From Isoetes taiwanensis (taxonomy: Eukaryota; Streptophyta; Lycopodiopsida; Isoetales; Isoetaceae), in the NCBI GenBank assembly GCA_021234155.1, contig JAJEKV010000036.1:628777-692776 (forward strand): a stretch of DNA of 64,000 bases, written 5' to 3'. Of this stretch, positions 1-11,128 are shown one piece after another. The notes beneath the pieces are model-generated. The model was not told the origin of the DNA, ran no database searches, and was given only the letters and a program-made list of their open reading frames with translations. The translations under genes and the position numbers were made by a program. Each line of letters opens with the position of its first letter. Position 1 is the stretch's first letter.

Positions 1-438
1 ACCAGAATAGAAGTTCCATGAAGTTAGCATTGCCCTTGCTTTATCAGATAAAACCAAAAAAAAATCGCTACCATACCATTCCAAAATACCCACTGTAACC
101 AAAATGAAAAACCCTAATGCAAAAGACACAATGCTCAAAGGGCTACAAAACCTTAAACTTAGCAACTTTTTGCCAAGTACTGTTTCTCACCTTAGAAAAC
201 CATAGGGCTTTGTCTTTGGTTTCCAGATTATAGTACGTAATATCTATACAGGCAAAATGTATTATCTATAATAATATAACATGTGCATTTGCAGATGCAT
301 GCAATGGTACTATGCAAAAGCGCATGCAGTGGTACTAGTATCTTGTATCATGGAGGCTCTTGACCAACGAGCCTATTTACGTCTGCCTCCGGCCAACACA
401 TTGATATCAAACTATGTACATGATCATTAGTAGTTATC
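1..438. other. AT-rich intergenic sequence
   Basis: No convincing gene or element. Short open frames here lack coding character or recognisable motifs. Confidence 0.5.
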
Positions 439-579
439 AAGGTTTTTCCCTCGAAACTTCTTTGGAGCGAGGTTTTTAAATCTGCATAGTAATGGGCTTA
501 CTGTGATCTTCGTATATTGCATCTTATAGACCATTTAATCTTTATGAACAATAAAAATAAATTCATTCATTCATTCATT
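439..579 (+). repeat. Retroposon-like 3' tail ending in (ATTC)n
   Basis: The segment opens with a small imperfect stem (aaggtttttccctcg ... gcgaggttttt) and ends in an ATTC microsatellite at 561-579, just after an AATAAA-like stretch. A related block occurs at 33028-33190 with the same opening stem but an (ATTCT)n end. A shared body with different short-tandem tails is what 3' ends of some non-LTR retroposons look like. No protein-coding part is visible, so the family cannot be named. Confidence 0.4.
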
Positions 580-907
580 TTTTGTCATCGACCATCTTTG
601 ATTGATGTCGTTGAAGGCAAACAAGCCACAAATTTTTTGAAAGGGTAGTTGTCTATCGCTTGTAGACAGGATCTCCTTGTTTGCTTTTTGCATCACATAA
701 AAACCAGTTACTTGTAGTCCTGGTCCCACTCCCAATCTGATCATGCCATGTGGCGCATCTTCAAAGCCTGAATTGTAGCAACTCTGCTTGCAGATCTCTT
801 CTCGACTCTTCAAGGATTTACCTGACATTCTGCTAGCTACACTGCACATTCTGCTCATTTACCCTGCATTCTAGACCCAGAACAACACGTAATTATTTTT
901 CACATTA

Positions 908-1013
908 CAGGAGTGTCTGTTTACCAGACATTCCTGGGATGTCAACAACGCCTTTGCGCTCCGCACGTCGACACTATTCCATCTCAGGAACGTCTGGTAA
1001 GCAGACATTCTTG
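908..1013. repeat. Foldback hairpin 1
   Basis: Two 33-base arms (908-940 and 981-1013) are imperfect inverted repeats, about 27 of 33 paired by eye, around a 40-base loop. The arm contains acattcctgggat, similar to the arms of the hairpins at 23505-23594 and 39628-39688. It could be a tiny foldback element or a miRNA-type precursor. No target or transcript evidence is available from sequence alone. Confidence 0.55.
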
Positions 1014-2339
1014 TATACATAAAGTGATATGCTGGTGCTCGGGGGAGTGGTTTGGAAAGCAAGAATAAAATAGTCACATGCAAATTAAATTATTAAGACG
1101 AACTGTTGAGATACTTATATAACCTTGGTAAAAGATTGAGATACATTTACATGTACTATCTTCTGGCAAAGGCTCCTTGATCTCCATATAAGGAAAAAAG
1201 ATGTGCTTATTATGATTCATATCTTCCTCCTCCAATATCCTTGCTCTTTTGCTACTCAATATCTTCCTAGTGTTTATCCAATCTCTCTTAAGCCTTCAAC
1301 GACTCTGTGTTCCTTAGAGAAAATTTTGTTCCCTTCCATATTCCTTTCCAGTCTCCGATAACTGCAATTATTCATGGACCCTCTTGGTATTTATACTTTA
1401 CTTGAGTGGTGAGCTTTGGCCTCAAGGGTTATTAATACTTTATGATTCCTTGCATTGATTTAATTTATGATACAGTCATTGTTTGTGCGCTAACTTTTGT
1501 TTTCATATCAAGAGTTTTATCAAAACAAGGTTCTAAACTCTTTGGAACCTGTGGAATCATAAATTCAAATTTGAAATTAATTTAAAAACTAGAGCTAGTA
1601 CATTAATCCAAAAGCTTTCTAAATACAATTGCAGGATATGGTCATAGAAATCAATACTTTTGTTGTGGATTTTTTCCTAAGAGATTACCTGGTTTGCCAA
1701 AAACCAATTTTACCTAACTTCTGGGGATGGTGCTCCTAGTTACTATCTCAAAATATAATTGCATAAGAAATATAACCTAGAAGCATAACTATATGTGCAG
1801 TATTCTTTGTCTAGATTCACCATTTTTGGTCTAGCACTCTCTTACAAATGAACTATGAAATGTGCCACCCCAATTTAGAAAGTAGACTCAGAGAACTATC
1901 CAAAAAGGTGCAATCGGGCCATTTTGAATTGGATTTTCAAGTATAGCCTTCTGTTGGGTATTTTTTTAAAACGTAAAGATTAATTTTAACAAAGGTCTAT
2001 CTATAAGTGACAAAAAAAAGTGTGGGTTTGTTATTGTTTATTGCTAACTGTATGAGATGAATTTCATCCTTTCATTAGAAAACCTCAGCTTGAAGCCACT
2101 CCACAAAACCGTGCCATTGCTTCATTTAATAAGGCATGATACAAGGGCTCAATTTTTCTTTAAATGTTTTTCTTTTAAACCCTATTGTTCTTTTGTATTT
2201 GGTCCTTAAGAGCATATTCCAAGTCTTGATTGTGATACATTGGAATATAGTGGTCTTAACAATAAGTTCACTTCTTGAATTAATGCAATCCCTTATGGTG
2301 AACCATGCCAATAAGTTTACCTTGAAGTTTTGCTGAGAA
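1014..2339. other. AT-rich intergenic sequence
   Basis: No recognisable gene, RNA or repeat. The small open frames at 2126-2336 overlap on opposite strands and look like chance. Confidence 0.5.
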
Positions 2340-2530
2340 AAGTTTAGAAACTTTGCAAGATTATTTTGATACTTCGAGTTTAATTTAAACGACTTGTTGT
2401 TTTTAATTCCACGCTTTCCTTCTGAGATTTTATTCCTGCCTTTGTATCTTTTTTTGTATTTGACTTTTGATTAAATAGAGATTGATGTCCTTCGACCCAA
2501 AAAAAAAATAAAAAATAAAAAATAAAAAAA
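2340..2530 (+). mobile_element. LINE-like 3' end with poly-A tail
   Basis: The segment ends in gattgatgtccttcgaccc followed by an A-rich tail with interspersed T (2501-2531). The same style of ending (ATTGATG ... CTTC then A-run) is seen in the LINE ending at 3781. I read it as the 3' untranslated end of a heavily 5'-truncated LINE copy. The 5' boundary is arbitrary, because no coding sequence or target duplication is visible. Confidence 0.4.
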
Positions 2531-2817
2531 ATCTTGCTTGTCAAAGTAGCTTCTTGGATGTTATACTTTACGATAAAGAGAATAAGGATCTTTGTGTGTG
2601 ATGGAACTATTGGGCAGTAAGTTCTATAGGAAAATTAAAAGAGGAAGTTCAAAGTCTAAGACATAGCGCTTGTTACCTGAGGTAAAATTTCTTTGATTTT
2701 GGTTATGACAAAAAATTATACTATTCTCAGTCAATTGAGATTGATATTTTAATTGAAGAGCAATAGATGCAAATAACTTTTCTTTCTCTTAAATCTTTCC
2801 TTCTAACAAGCCATGAG

Positions 2818-3781
2818 CTGATGTGCTCACCTTGGGGGATTGGTATTGGGGTGGTCAGCTAGCTTCTTGGGAGTTCTTTCGAGCTCACTTTCGCTGAGGG
2901 GCAGTGACCGGCCTATCTGGAACAAGTGGCGGGGAGTATTCCGTTACACATACCTATAGTCCCTCAGGATGATGTGGTGGTGCAGGTTTGGAAGGTTCAT
3001 CCGGATGTGTCTTCTTGTTTTGTGCGGTCTTGTTACCGGGTGCTGGCTATTCATGACACTCTGCCCCCTTCAGGCAAGTGGTCTCTGCGCTTCCCTTAGG
3101 GCGCTCGGTTTGGGCGTGGACATGGAGCTCACTTCCCCACCAGAAGGTTAGGGTGGTGCTTTCGTGGCGGTGGTGCACCACCGTATCGGGGTAAATGCCC
3201 TTGTGAGTCAGTTTAGGTCGGGTGTGAGCCCTCTCTGCCCTTGTTGTGGCCTTCATCGTGAGACTGTGGAGCATTGTGCGGTTTTATGCCCTCACTTGCG
3301 GTGTCAGCCGGGATTGGGTCGGGGCTCTGTTTCGTGTGAGATTGACTAGCCGCCAGATTGCCGCTTCATGTGTATCCTCGGTGCTTGGCCACTCTTGCGG
3401 CAGCAAGCCTTGCATCTGTGCGTGGCTTGGTTGGTGTGGCTGATTTGGAAGTGGCGGCGGTTGTGGATCTTTCAGGGGATTCAACAGCCTGCAGCCTCTC
3501 TGATTCCTCGACTCGGATACAAGCTATTTCAAAGCTTTCTGGTGTTCCCGAGATTAATGGAGCGGAAGTTTGCCATTTGGCGGGACTTCTTGGGTGTTGT
3601 AGATGGTAATGGTCGGTTTGTACAGCAGTAGAGTTGTAGTTTTTCTGTGAGTTTGTTGTGGAGTGTCGAGGTATCACTGTCTCTTTGGGGCAGTTCTCCT
3701 TCCTCCTCACTTGCTTTGTAATATTATCATTCTTTTAATATATTGATGACACAGTTCTTCAAAAAAAAAAAAAAAAAAAAA
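2818..3781 (+). pseudogene. 5'-truncated LINE ORF2 C-terminus (zf-RVT domain) with poly-A tail
   Basis: Read in several frames, this stretch gives the end of a plant L1-type LINE ORF2. A segment near 2960-3050 resembles the aspartate/tryptophan-rich region before the terminal zinc finger. The frame at 3164-3349 shows the zf-RVT signature CPCCG ... ETVEHCAVLCPHLR (Cys, Cys, His, Cys). The copy ends with a typical LINE 3' end and about 19 A at 3763-3781. Reading frames are broken by stops and frameshifts, so it is a dead, 5'-truncated copy. G+C is higher than in the flanks. No clear target duplication could be found. Confidence 0.75.
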
Positions 3782-4371
3782 CTGAATTTTAAATTTTTTG
3801 GAATTTTAAGGTGTTTTTTTTCCCAAATCATTTCTCATGCCTAGCAAAAAACTTTGATTCCTAAAGAATTGTGATGAATTTATTTTGGTTCAGATCTTCT
3901 ACATTATTAAACATATTATAATGAAAAAACTCTATCTATCTATCTATAATGAAATTTTTTGAGACTGCTATTATGGCTGCAACATAATACTTGATCTTGG
4001 TAATTATATCATTAAAAAGTAAAAGCCTTAACGATTGGATTTGAACAAAAAATTTAGCTTGTAGAGCTTGACATGAGTATTTTAAGTTGTGGACTCAACT
4101 AGGGTTGTAATCATGGATTTGGTTGTGAATTTTCCATGTGCAAAGAGGTTGATTTCATAGTTTGGCCATTTTGGAGTGGCAAAGAAGGATCGAAAGGCCC
4201 TAAGAATCACTGAAAAAGGAAGGGGAATGGAGATACTTAGGATGATGGAACCGGAACAAGAGAAAAGGGGTATTAGCGTCAGCCATAGCATCAGATGGAT
4301 ATTTTGGATGTTTTTTGAGGTGAAAACAGTGTTCTGTAGTTAATACCAGCAGTTATGGGTCGAATAATTCT
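3782..4371. other. Intergenic, with a short (CTAT)n run
   Basis: AT-rich sequence with a short CTAT microsatellite near 3932-3947. No gene is supported. Confidence 0.5.
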
Positions 4372-4934
4372 CTAGTGCTAATTCTGACTCTATGTTTGAC
4401 TCTATGGATGAACTACAACATTTTAACCAAACTAACGCTATAACTGACGCTATCACTGACTCAAGAGCTGATGCATTATGAATCAAATATGTTAGCATTA
4501 GGTTCAAGCCTACATGCCATCTGACTCTAATTCTGACCTTAGTATTGACGCTACGTGTCTCTTTAATGTGAGCACTAAATCTGACTCTATGCTTGACTCT
4601 ATGCCTGACTTTAATGTGACCTCTATTCTGACTCTATAGTGACGCTAGGTCTGACACTGCTTTTGATGCTAAGTCTGACTCTACTGCCGACTCTATGTTT
4701 GATATTACTATTGACTCTATATCTAATCTTATGTATGACACTACCTTTGGTTCTAATTCTGAATCTACTGTCGACTCTATATTTGATGCTATTATATCTA
4801 ACCTTATGTATGATACTACTGTTGACTCATACAGTAGTATGACTCTACTATTCATGGTAACATGTGATCTCGCTCTTATCTGTACGTTATCTCTAGATTT
4901 GATGCTATCATTGACTCTATGTCCAACTCTATAT
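4372..4934. repeat. Degenerate 12-bp tandem repeat (consensus tctgactctaat)
   Basis: Over about 560 bases the motif ctgactcta recurs with roughly 12-base spacing and many point changes (tctgactctatg, tttgactctatg, tctgactctact and similar). Because 12 is divisible by three, frames stay open on both strands (for example 4695-4940 plus, 4634-4855 minus) and yield artificial Asp-Ser-Asn-rich peptides. A second array of the same unit lies at 38134-38560. This is a dispersed satellite or minisatellite family rather than coding sequence. Confidence 0.85.
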
Positions 4935-5600
4935 AATTGACCCGTATAATATACGCTCTAACAAGTCATGAGCTTTACTTACTATTCATTTTAAACTTTT
5001 CGAATAATCTCATATGCAAAAGTACCAAAAAAGGACTCACTTGCCATTTATGAAAAAACCATATGCCTTTACAAATTAATGTTTCTCTACATTTTTCACT
5101 TTCTCGAAGTCTTAATTTCAGATCATCCTATGTGGCTAGAACGAGATTACCTTGGCTATGAATATACCATAATATGTTATCTTATTTATCTCATATGCTT
5201 CAAAAGTTCATCAATGCATAATATTAGCAACTGTATCAAGAATATCTCAATACAATATTCATCAATGACAATTAAATATACTTAAAAAACTAATTGAGTT
5301 GGTCTTCAATAATGACATATAGCACATCGCGCTCAACCTCTTCTATTTCATCATCATCCAATTGCAAAAGAAGCCCCGATATATGTCTCTCTGTCTGAGT
5401 TTCTCTATCGTTCTCCTCATTAACATAAGTATCTAATGTTCTAAACTATGCATTATTGGAGACCTCAACTGAAGGTCTTGATGGTCCTTGTGTCAATCAT
5501 ACCCATGATCAATGATTTCTTCAACTGGGTCAACCAACTCCAACTCGTGAGGAAGTGGGAGTCTATCAGACGTTGATCCTTGAGTGTCACAACTAGCATC
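4935..5600. other. AT-rich intergenic sequence
   Basis: No gene recognised. The part from about 5300 may be downstream sequence of the CACTA relic on the minus strand, but I see no domain in it. Confidence 0.4.
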
Positions 5601-5623
5601 ATTAAAGACAGGCATGGCAATAA

Positions 5624-6177
5624 CTATTCGAGAAGTTGGTTGTGAATGAACCTGACTAGGAAATGCTCGTCCAGATCCCTTAAGACGTGTGCAGTAACTA
5701 CCTCATAAAATCCAGAATGGTGTGCTCGAATGGTTTGATTTCTTCTACGGGTTTGCGTTTTGAGCCATTTGACCTTCAATACGTTCATATGGAATGATTG
5801 AAAGTTCAAGTTCATGATTTTGGTACTAACTCCAACATACTCCACATTGCTATCAATAGGATTTATGTCCCTCGCACTACATTGACTCCTTTGAAGAAAA
5901 GAGGCATTTATTCCAGAGTCAAAAGTGACACAACCTTTGTCAACTTCCTCAATACGAAAGTGTTGTCCATATGCCCACATGTCCATATGGCAAAAAATTC
6001 TTCATCACTTAGCTTTCGACCTTCCTTACCCAATCCTTGTAACATTTCAACTTCTAGCTCTTCTTCAACATCCTTTTTCCATATTCTAGGATGTACTGAG
6101 GCCGTAGCTTCAGTAAGAAAAAATAATGTCTCTTGTACCAAATGTCCCTCAGCAATACAACCTTTGGACTTTGCCAT
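5624..6177 (-). pseudogene. CACTA (En/Spm) transposase relic, DUF4218/DUF4216-like
   Basis: On the minus strand the upper part (6177 down to 5908) begins with KGCIAEGHLVQETLFF. This resembles the conserved end of DUF4218 in plant CACTA transposase genes (pattern: EGSIAEGYIAEE followed by aromatic residues). In another frame (5986 down to 5624) EYVGVSTKIMNLNF ... LKVKWLK ... HFLVRFIHNQ follows the DUF4216 pattern, in which a Tyr-Gly-Val strand precedes an aliphatic-Lys-Trp strand. The order DUF4218 then DUF4216 matches CACTA Tnp2-type genes. Two frames are needed, so it is frameshifted and non-functional. No CACTA terminal inverted repeats were located. The assignment rests on motif resemblance from memory, so it is moderate. 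Confidence 0.55.
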
Positions 6178-6451
6178 TTGCTGGACAAATCCTTTCGAGA
6201 CTTTCAGATATCTCTCTAAAAGAACATCCGCCTTAATGGAGCTGGACCAACAAGTGCACCTAGCTTCTAGGTTTGCTTTTAGTTTTGCTCTTAATATTCT
6301 ACTGTCAGACCTCTACAGATAGGTAATATTTCTCATAAGAAGGACAAATTTCGTTTCCAGATAACAGGGATAGATAATATTTCGCATTCAGATCAGATTA
6401 GGGAAGGATGCAAGACGGTTTTGTTTACATGCAGATGAATTGACAGACAGA

Positions 6452-6456
6452 CAGAA
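6452..6456. repeat. Target-site duplication, left copy (cagaa)
   Basis: cagaa immediately precedes the left LTR and recurs immediately after the right LTR at 17008-17012. A perfect 5-bp duplication is the normal integrase signature of Ty3/gypsy elements, and it shows that the two LTRs belong to one insertion event. Confidence 0.9.
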
Positions 6457-8036
6457 TGTGACGCTCCCTGAACATATACGACACTCGGACGTATACATAC
6501 GGGGACTTTCCCCTCCCATGGCAACCAACTCACCATGAGCAGGGCCCTCCGTCTAACTCGGGCCATCTATAAGAAGATGCTCAAGTGAAGGACACAGAGG
6601 GGTCATTCGGCCCACGCCTTCAATGGGGCTCCTACGTCGCGGAAGCGTGAATACAAGGTTAGCACACAGCATAATCATATCATAATTTACCACCACGAGG
6701 GGTGGCACATCCATCCAAGTGACAACAACAAAGAATATGCATTTAATACTAAGGAAAAACACCCGAACCCATGGTTCTACCCCGGCTTAGACTCCAGTGA
6801 GGATCGACTGACGGCTAGGTCTCAAGAGATCAGCAGACCGAATCTTGACATGGCGTTGGCTGGCATAGAACATCAGCTAGGGTTGTCTACTCCATCCGCC
6901 CCTCCTGTGCACACTTTGCAGATGAGTCCAATCATGCTATGGCGTCACTATAGCCTTCCGGACACGTAGACTCAAGGTATCACCCTTCGAGCCTACTACA
7001 GGGTTCATGAAGCCCCGTCCGATGAGGCAGGTCAGGGAAGCGTCCCCTTCCAGAATCACAGTGGTTCCATGGGTGAGCTAGAGAATACGTGCTGCATCAG
7101 CGACCCCCGCATCCGTACCCGACTTACTCACCCTAAATCTACTCAAAGTGCAAGATGCTCCATACGGATCACACCTCTACACCCAGGGAGTGTCAGACCC
7201 ATACCCGGCCCTCTACGTGACCGGTTATCAGGCCTAGCCCACTGTAGGAGTCTCAGGAGCCTTTTATGTTCGTGCAAGACCCCACCCCCGCTTCACCACT
7301 GTGTCCCTTGTTTGGTGCTAAGTCACTCCATAGCATCCACGACTCGGTGGTCTCTTGTACACAGGCCGCATCTAATGGAAATTACCGGGATCAACCTAGG
7401 AGTATACTACTAACATGGCTCAGAGGCCTCTACCCCCCCCTTAATTCCCCCATTTCCAGAGTAATACTATGCAAAGAACTATCAATCCATCCTTTAAGAG
7501 CAAGACCAGAATCAGAAATAAAGAGAACTCACCTTTACAATCAAGGGTTAGTTCCTACAAGTAAAACACAGAGAGAACAGACGAAACAACACAACAAGTG
7601 CCCAACAGGGGCGCTACCCTAGAATTCTCAAGCTATCCTAACCACCCACCTGAGTTCCTGCTGGATCCGTTGTCATTCGGTGCTTCCATCTCCCTGGGAC
7701 TTGGCGCTCAGCTATGGCTACACAGGTAAAGGTGCTTGACAAGGTGGGCGCTCAGCTCCTTCTCCTCTTGGACGATTTTGGGGAGTCAATTAGGGATAGG
7801 GGTCAGGTTGATGGCTCAATTTGGAACTTCCCATGCTGGCCAATCGAATTAGGCCAGGTGGCGCTCCCCTAAATAGCCAATTAGGCCAATTCAATTATCC
7901 TTTAATGTTTAATTTAACATAGCTAATTAAATTCCTTTTAAGTCAATGTCAAAATACCCCATGGTGGCGTACCTTTGTTGGTGACGTGTTAGCATATTAT
8001 TTATACGTGTTCCGTATAAATACATGGAACGTCACA
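6457..8036 (-). repeat. 3' LTR (left copy)
   Basis: 1,580-base LTR beginning tgtgacgctccc and ending gaacgtcaca on the plus strand. By eye it differs from the right LTR by about 20 substitutions, almost all C/T or G/A, plus a short length change in a C/T run near 7431-7442. The changes fit deamination of methylated cytosine. Open frames inside it (7069-7413, 7266-7622) are antisense to the element and are not considered genes. Confidence 0.95.
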
Positions 8037-8050
8037 TTCTCCCCTCCTTA
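8037..8050 (-). promoter_or_regulatory. Polypurine tract (plus-strand DNA primer)
   Basis: Read on the minus strand this is TAAGGAGGGGAGAA, directly abutting the 3' LTR. That is the position and composition of the polypurine tract used to prime plus-strand DNA synthesis in LTR retrotransposons. Confidence 0.85.
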
Positions 8051-8527
8051 GAAATAATGCTGTCCTCAGCATTGGGGTTAGCTACAACAATAGAAAATTA
8101 TATTACGAAGAAAGGTAATTCCTTATTTTGCGAAGATAATACATTGAAAGCTTTAAAGTTTAAAACAGTTTAAGCACCGAGGTGCATTTCACATGATCAT
8201 GATAAGAAAATAGTTCAAGGACCGAAGTCCAATATCACATCATAGTAACAAAATGACAAGACTGGTAGACAATGTAAAACGGGAGAAGTCGGGTCATCAG
8301 GAACCCTCTATACATGGGCAGGTCACGTACTGCTCACTGGCCTGCACATGTCAATATATATAGATAAAATAATTAGGTTGTGGTTGAAGGGTCCACCCCC
8401 TATAAGAAATAAAAGAAAATTGATCTACAAGGAACCTATCATGCCTATGGTTCGCAATTCATTGCGGCGTAAGGAATGGTCAAGTTCCTATTATAGCCAA
8501 AATGAACGCGGCTATCAACTACATGCT
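8051..8527 (-). other. Residual interior 3' of the truncated pol
   Basis: In a complete chromovirus about 2.5-3 kb of RT C-terminus, RNase H, integrase and chromodomain would lie between the RT fragment and the 3' LTR. Only about 480 bases remain. I see no integrase or chromodomain motif in the minus-strand frames, although a short stretch near the RT break could be a leftover. A large internal deletion is the simplest explanation. Confidence 0.6.
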
Positions 8528-9060
8528 TTACAAGCAATTCGCGGTCGTGTCCACGTTGACAGTACACCATGTCCTAGGGAGCACGAAGGTATCATTCATC
8601 AATCGCATAAAGGTTGCGGGGGCATTAGTTAATCCAAAAGGCATAACAGTAAATTCATAGTGCCCATACCTAGTGCGAAAGGCAGATTTATGGATGTCCT
8701 CCTCCTTAATTCTGATCTGATGATATCCGAAGCGTAAATCAATCTTCGAAAAATGCTTGGCCCCTTGCAACTGGTCCATTAGATCATCTGCCCTAGGCAA
8801 AGCATAGCGATTCTTGATGGTGTGCTTATTGAGCTGCCTATAATCAATACACATCCTCAAGGAGCCATCCTTTTTCTTAACAAAAAGGATAGGAGCGCCA
8901 AAAGGCGAAACACTAGGCCGAATGAAGCCTAGGTTTAATAACTCCTGAAGTTGCTTCTTAAGCTCTGCCAACTCAGGGGGACTCATACGGTACGGGGCCT
9001 TACTGGTAGGCTTAGTACCTGGTTCCAAAGCTATCTCACATTCTACTCCTCTAAAAGGAG
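8528..9060 (-). pseudogene. Reverse transcriptase, N-terminal part only
   Basis: The reading frame covers fingers and first palm motifs of a Ty3/gypsy RT. It shows [15 protein letters not shown], then [20 protein letters not shown], then [33 protein letters not shown] and [18 protein letters not shown]. The first catalytic Asp (in SKIDL) is present. Directly after MRLMND the homology stops and unrelated residues run to a stop at 8528, so the YxDD box with the other two catalytic aspartates is missing. The apparent start is a TTG; homology actually extends upstream to about 9060. There it is separated from the protease frame by an in-frame TAG (9136-9138) and a one-base shift. It cannot encode an active polymerase. 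Confidence 0.92.
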
Positions 9061-9135
9061 GAAGCTTGGAAAAAGATCGCTAAACTCTCGGAGAAGATTG
9101 GCAATCCCTTCTGGCAAGGTATCAACTACTTGCTT

Positions 9136-9912
9136 CTACTTGGCATCTGACTCAATGGAGGCAAGTCTAATAATGCAAAGCAACTTATCTTTACGTATAG
9201 CCTTATCTAACTGCCTGATGGTGATAGACTGCATAATGAGGTTTAAGGAGTCATCTTTTATAGTTACTCGGGCTCCGTTAGTGGCGTCGAAGGTAACTTC
9301 CTGTTTCTCGCAGTCTATATTGGCTTTTGCAGATGCCAAGAATTCCATACCAACAATCAGATCATATTTGCCAATATCCATTATCTCGGCACCCAAGGCA
9401 ACTGGTGCACCTGGCAACTGCATCTTAAGGTTAATACGACGGCCATGAGTGTGTATGATCTTACCACTGGCCAAAGTGACAGGCTTCGGTCGGGATCTCA
9501 AAGTTTCAAGCCGCAATACCTGGGCCATTCTAGGAGAAGCAAAATTATGTGTACTACCCGTATCCATCAGAATTATAAAAGGTTTGCTGTCTACTTGACC
9601 TATGGTGGAAATAACGGCAGGCTGACTTTCAGCATTGCCGGTTTCAATGGCTGCAAGGATATGGGACTCACCGTGAATGTATTCGGGAGCCTCCTCCTCG
9701 ACAGGTAGTGTCGACTCGAGATCGTCCCAATCGAGGTCGGCCATGGCCAGCTGTGCAGTCTGTGTGACATAAGGGCAGTTCTGCATGAAATGCCCGGGCC
9801 GCATACACCTGTAACATGCCTTATCACGGCGGAGCTGTTCTCGAGCCTCTTTGGGAATAGACTGTAAGAGGTTCTGAACTTCCTTACCGACATTGTTCGG
9901 TTTGTCGGACAT
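9136..9912 (-). pseudogene. Gag zinc knuckle plus retropepsin-like aspartic protease
   Basis: 258 codons from an ATG at 9912. Residues 33-46 (CYRCMRPGHFMQNC) form a CX2CX4HX4C zinc knuckle, the nucleocapsid RNA-binding motif. Further on, FIILMDTGSTHNFAS contains the DTGS active site of a retropepsin, which dimerises to cleave Gag-Pol. A C-terminal glycine-rich strand (YDLIVGMEFLA) fits the family. The frame overlaps the end of the gag frame by 29 bases in a different register, so gag and pol are joined only by a frameshift. The frame ends at TAG (9136-9138), after which the same frame stays open toward RT. That stop and the later frameshift are best read as decay, although programmed recoding cannot be excluded. 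Confidence 0.88.
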
Positions 9913-10696
9913 GTTGAAGGTGACTTGGCGAACGGGGTTTGTAAGGTGTGGACGGGCGTGGCTGCGAGTAAGGGGCAGGACGCGGGTACTGGTTTCTTGG
10001 TGTGTCCTCCTCGAGGCTCAATGCCTTAGCCTCAGCCTCTGCAACTGATTTCGGGTCTATGGCCTTCACCATTCGTTTAATTGATGGGGCCAACCCTTCA
10101 ATATAGCCCTCCACTGCCCTCTTTTCATTCATTCCTGGTACATACAGCCTCAAGCGCATGAATTCATCAGTGTAGGCCTGAACTGTCATATCCTTCTGCT
10201 CTAACCTATAAAAGGTCTGGATTTGTTGGCATTTGTGCGCACGAGGCACATAATGCGACTTAAAAGCTTTTGCAAACTTTTTGAACTTGCACCTACTTCT
10301 ATCCAGATGCTTGGCTCTGGCATAGCCCTTCCACCAAATACGGGCAGCTCCTGTAAGGTTTGTGGTGGCAACCTTCCCGGTATCCTTTTCTGTCATACCG
10401 TACCAGGACTCTGCATTCAGTCCGCCTCTAGATTTCCCATCGAATTGGGCCAGTTTCCTATTCTTCCATATGCTAGTTATGGCCGTATCAACCGTCTTAC
10501 GGTACTCCTTGTCCCGTCGCCTTGCATGGTCACCGGATGATACCGACGACTCAGAGGACACAGAGGTGGCTGATTGTGAGGAGGTGGCACTATCCCTAGA
10601 GGAACTCTGACGACGTTTAGAATGGTGCCTCCTTTGTGCAGGCACGGGGCCTAGTTCAGGTGCAAATGGCTGCTGTGAGGGTGGACTTGGCGGCAA
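9884..10696 (-). pseudogene. Gag (capsid region), broken N-terminus
   Basis: 270 codons with a Ty3/gypsy retrotransposon gag (UBN2/Retrotrans_gag-like) core: GAARIWWKGY ... FKSHYVP ... FYRLEQKDMTVQAYTDEFMRL, then VEGYIEGLAPSIKRMV. A Ser/Arg-rich stretch precedes it and a Pro/Arg/Ser-rich stretch follows it. The displayed first codon is TTG, and the same frame continues upstream through an in-frame TAG (10730-10732) to about 10900. That upstream part encodes PEQELMLMKRQLVELQTYV, a typical Gag N-terminal helix. The TAG therefore truncates Gag. A candidate 3' splice site (pyrimidine-rich run ending TATAG) lies near 10863 on the minus strand. Gag would form the virus-like particle. Confidence 0.88.
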
Positions 10697-11128
10697 CGGA
10701 GGTAACTCCGGTCCATCCTCCTGTACATGCTACGGTGGGTTGGCATTCAACACATAAGTTTGTAACTCGACTAATTGCCTCTTCATCAACATAAGTTCCT
10801 GCTCAGGTGTTAGTCGACTGGCATTCGAGGGTGTCTGCCAGGCGGCATTGCGTGCACCGTCTATATTGAGTATAAAAAGGTATAAGCAGAATTACAGTGA
10901 CATGAAGTCTCACAAAGAATGTCATTTCGAATAGTATTTAGAGAGAGAGTAAATAGAAGAGTACGATAGAAAAGGTCTTTATTATAAATGAAACAGTTGT
11001 TACATCAGAGATCATTACATTGGAGGCAGTTACAAAACTTAAGGTATATAATACAAAGGTAGGCACTTTACATTGAGCAATTTTTCAACTCACACATAAC
11101 ATAGAAAACAAAACTGAGGGGACCGGGC
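10697..11128 (-). other. Spacer between accessory frame and gag
   Basis: Holds the interrupted Gag N-terminus (10730-10900) and about 230 AT-rich bases without a usable frame. On the minus strand a run ctttttatactcaatatag ends near 10862 and looks like a splice acceptor ahead of gag. If used, splicing would remove the accessory-ORF region from a gag message. Confidence 0.4.

Noticed and set aside
4634-4940. Asp/Ser-rich protein genes on both strands
   Set aside because: Products of a 12-bp tandem repeat whose unit is a multiple of three.
8348-8632. 94-codon plus-strand frame at the pol break
   Set aside because: Overlaps the RT fragment antisense and has no motifs.
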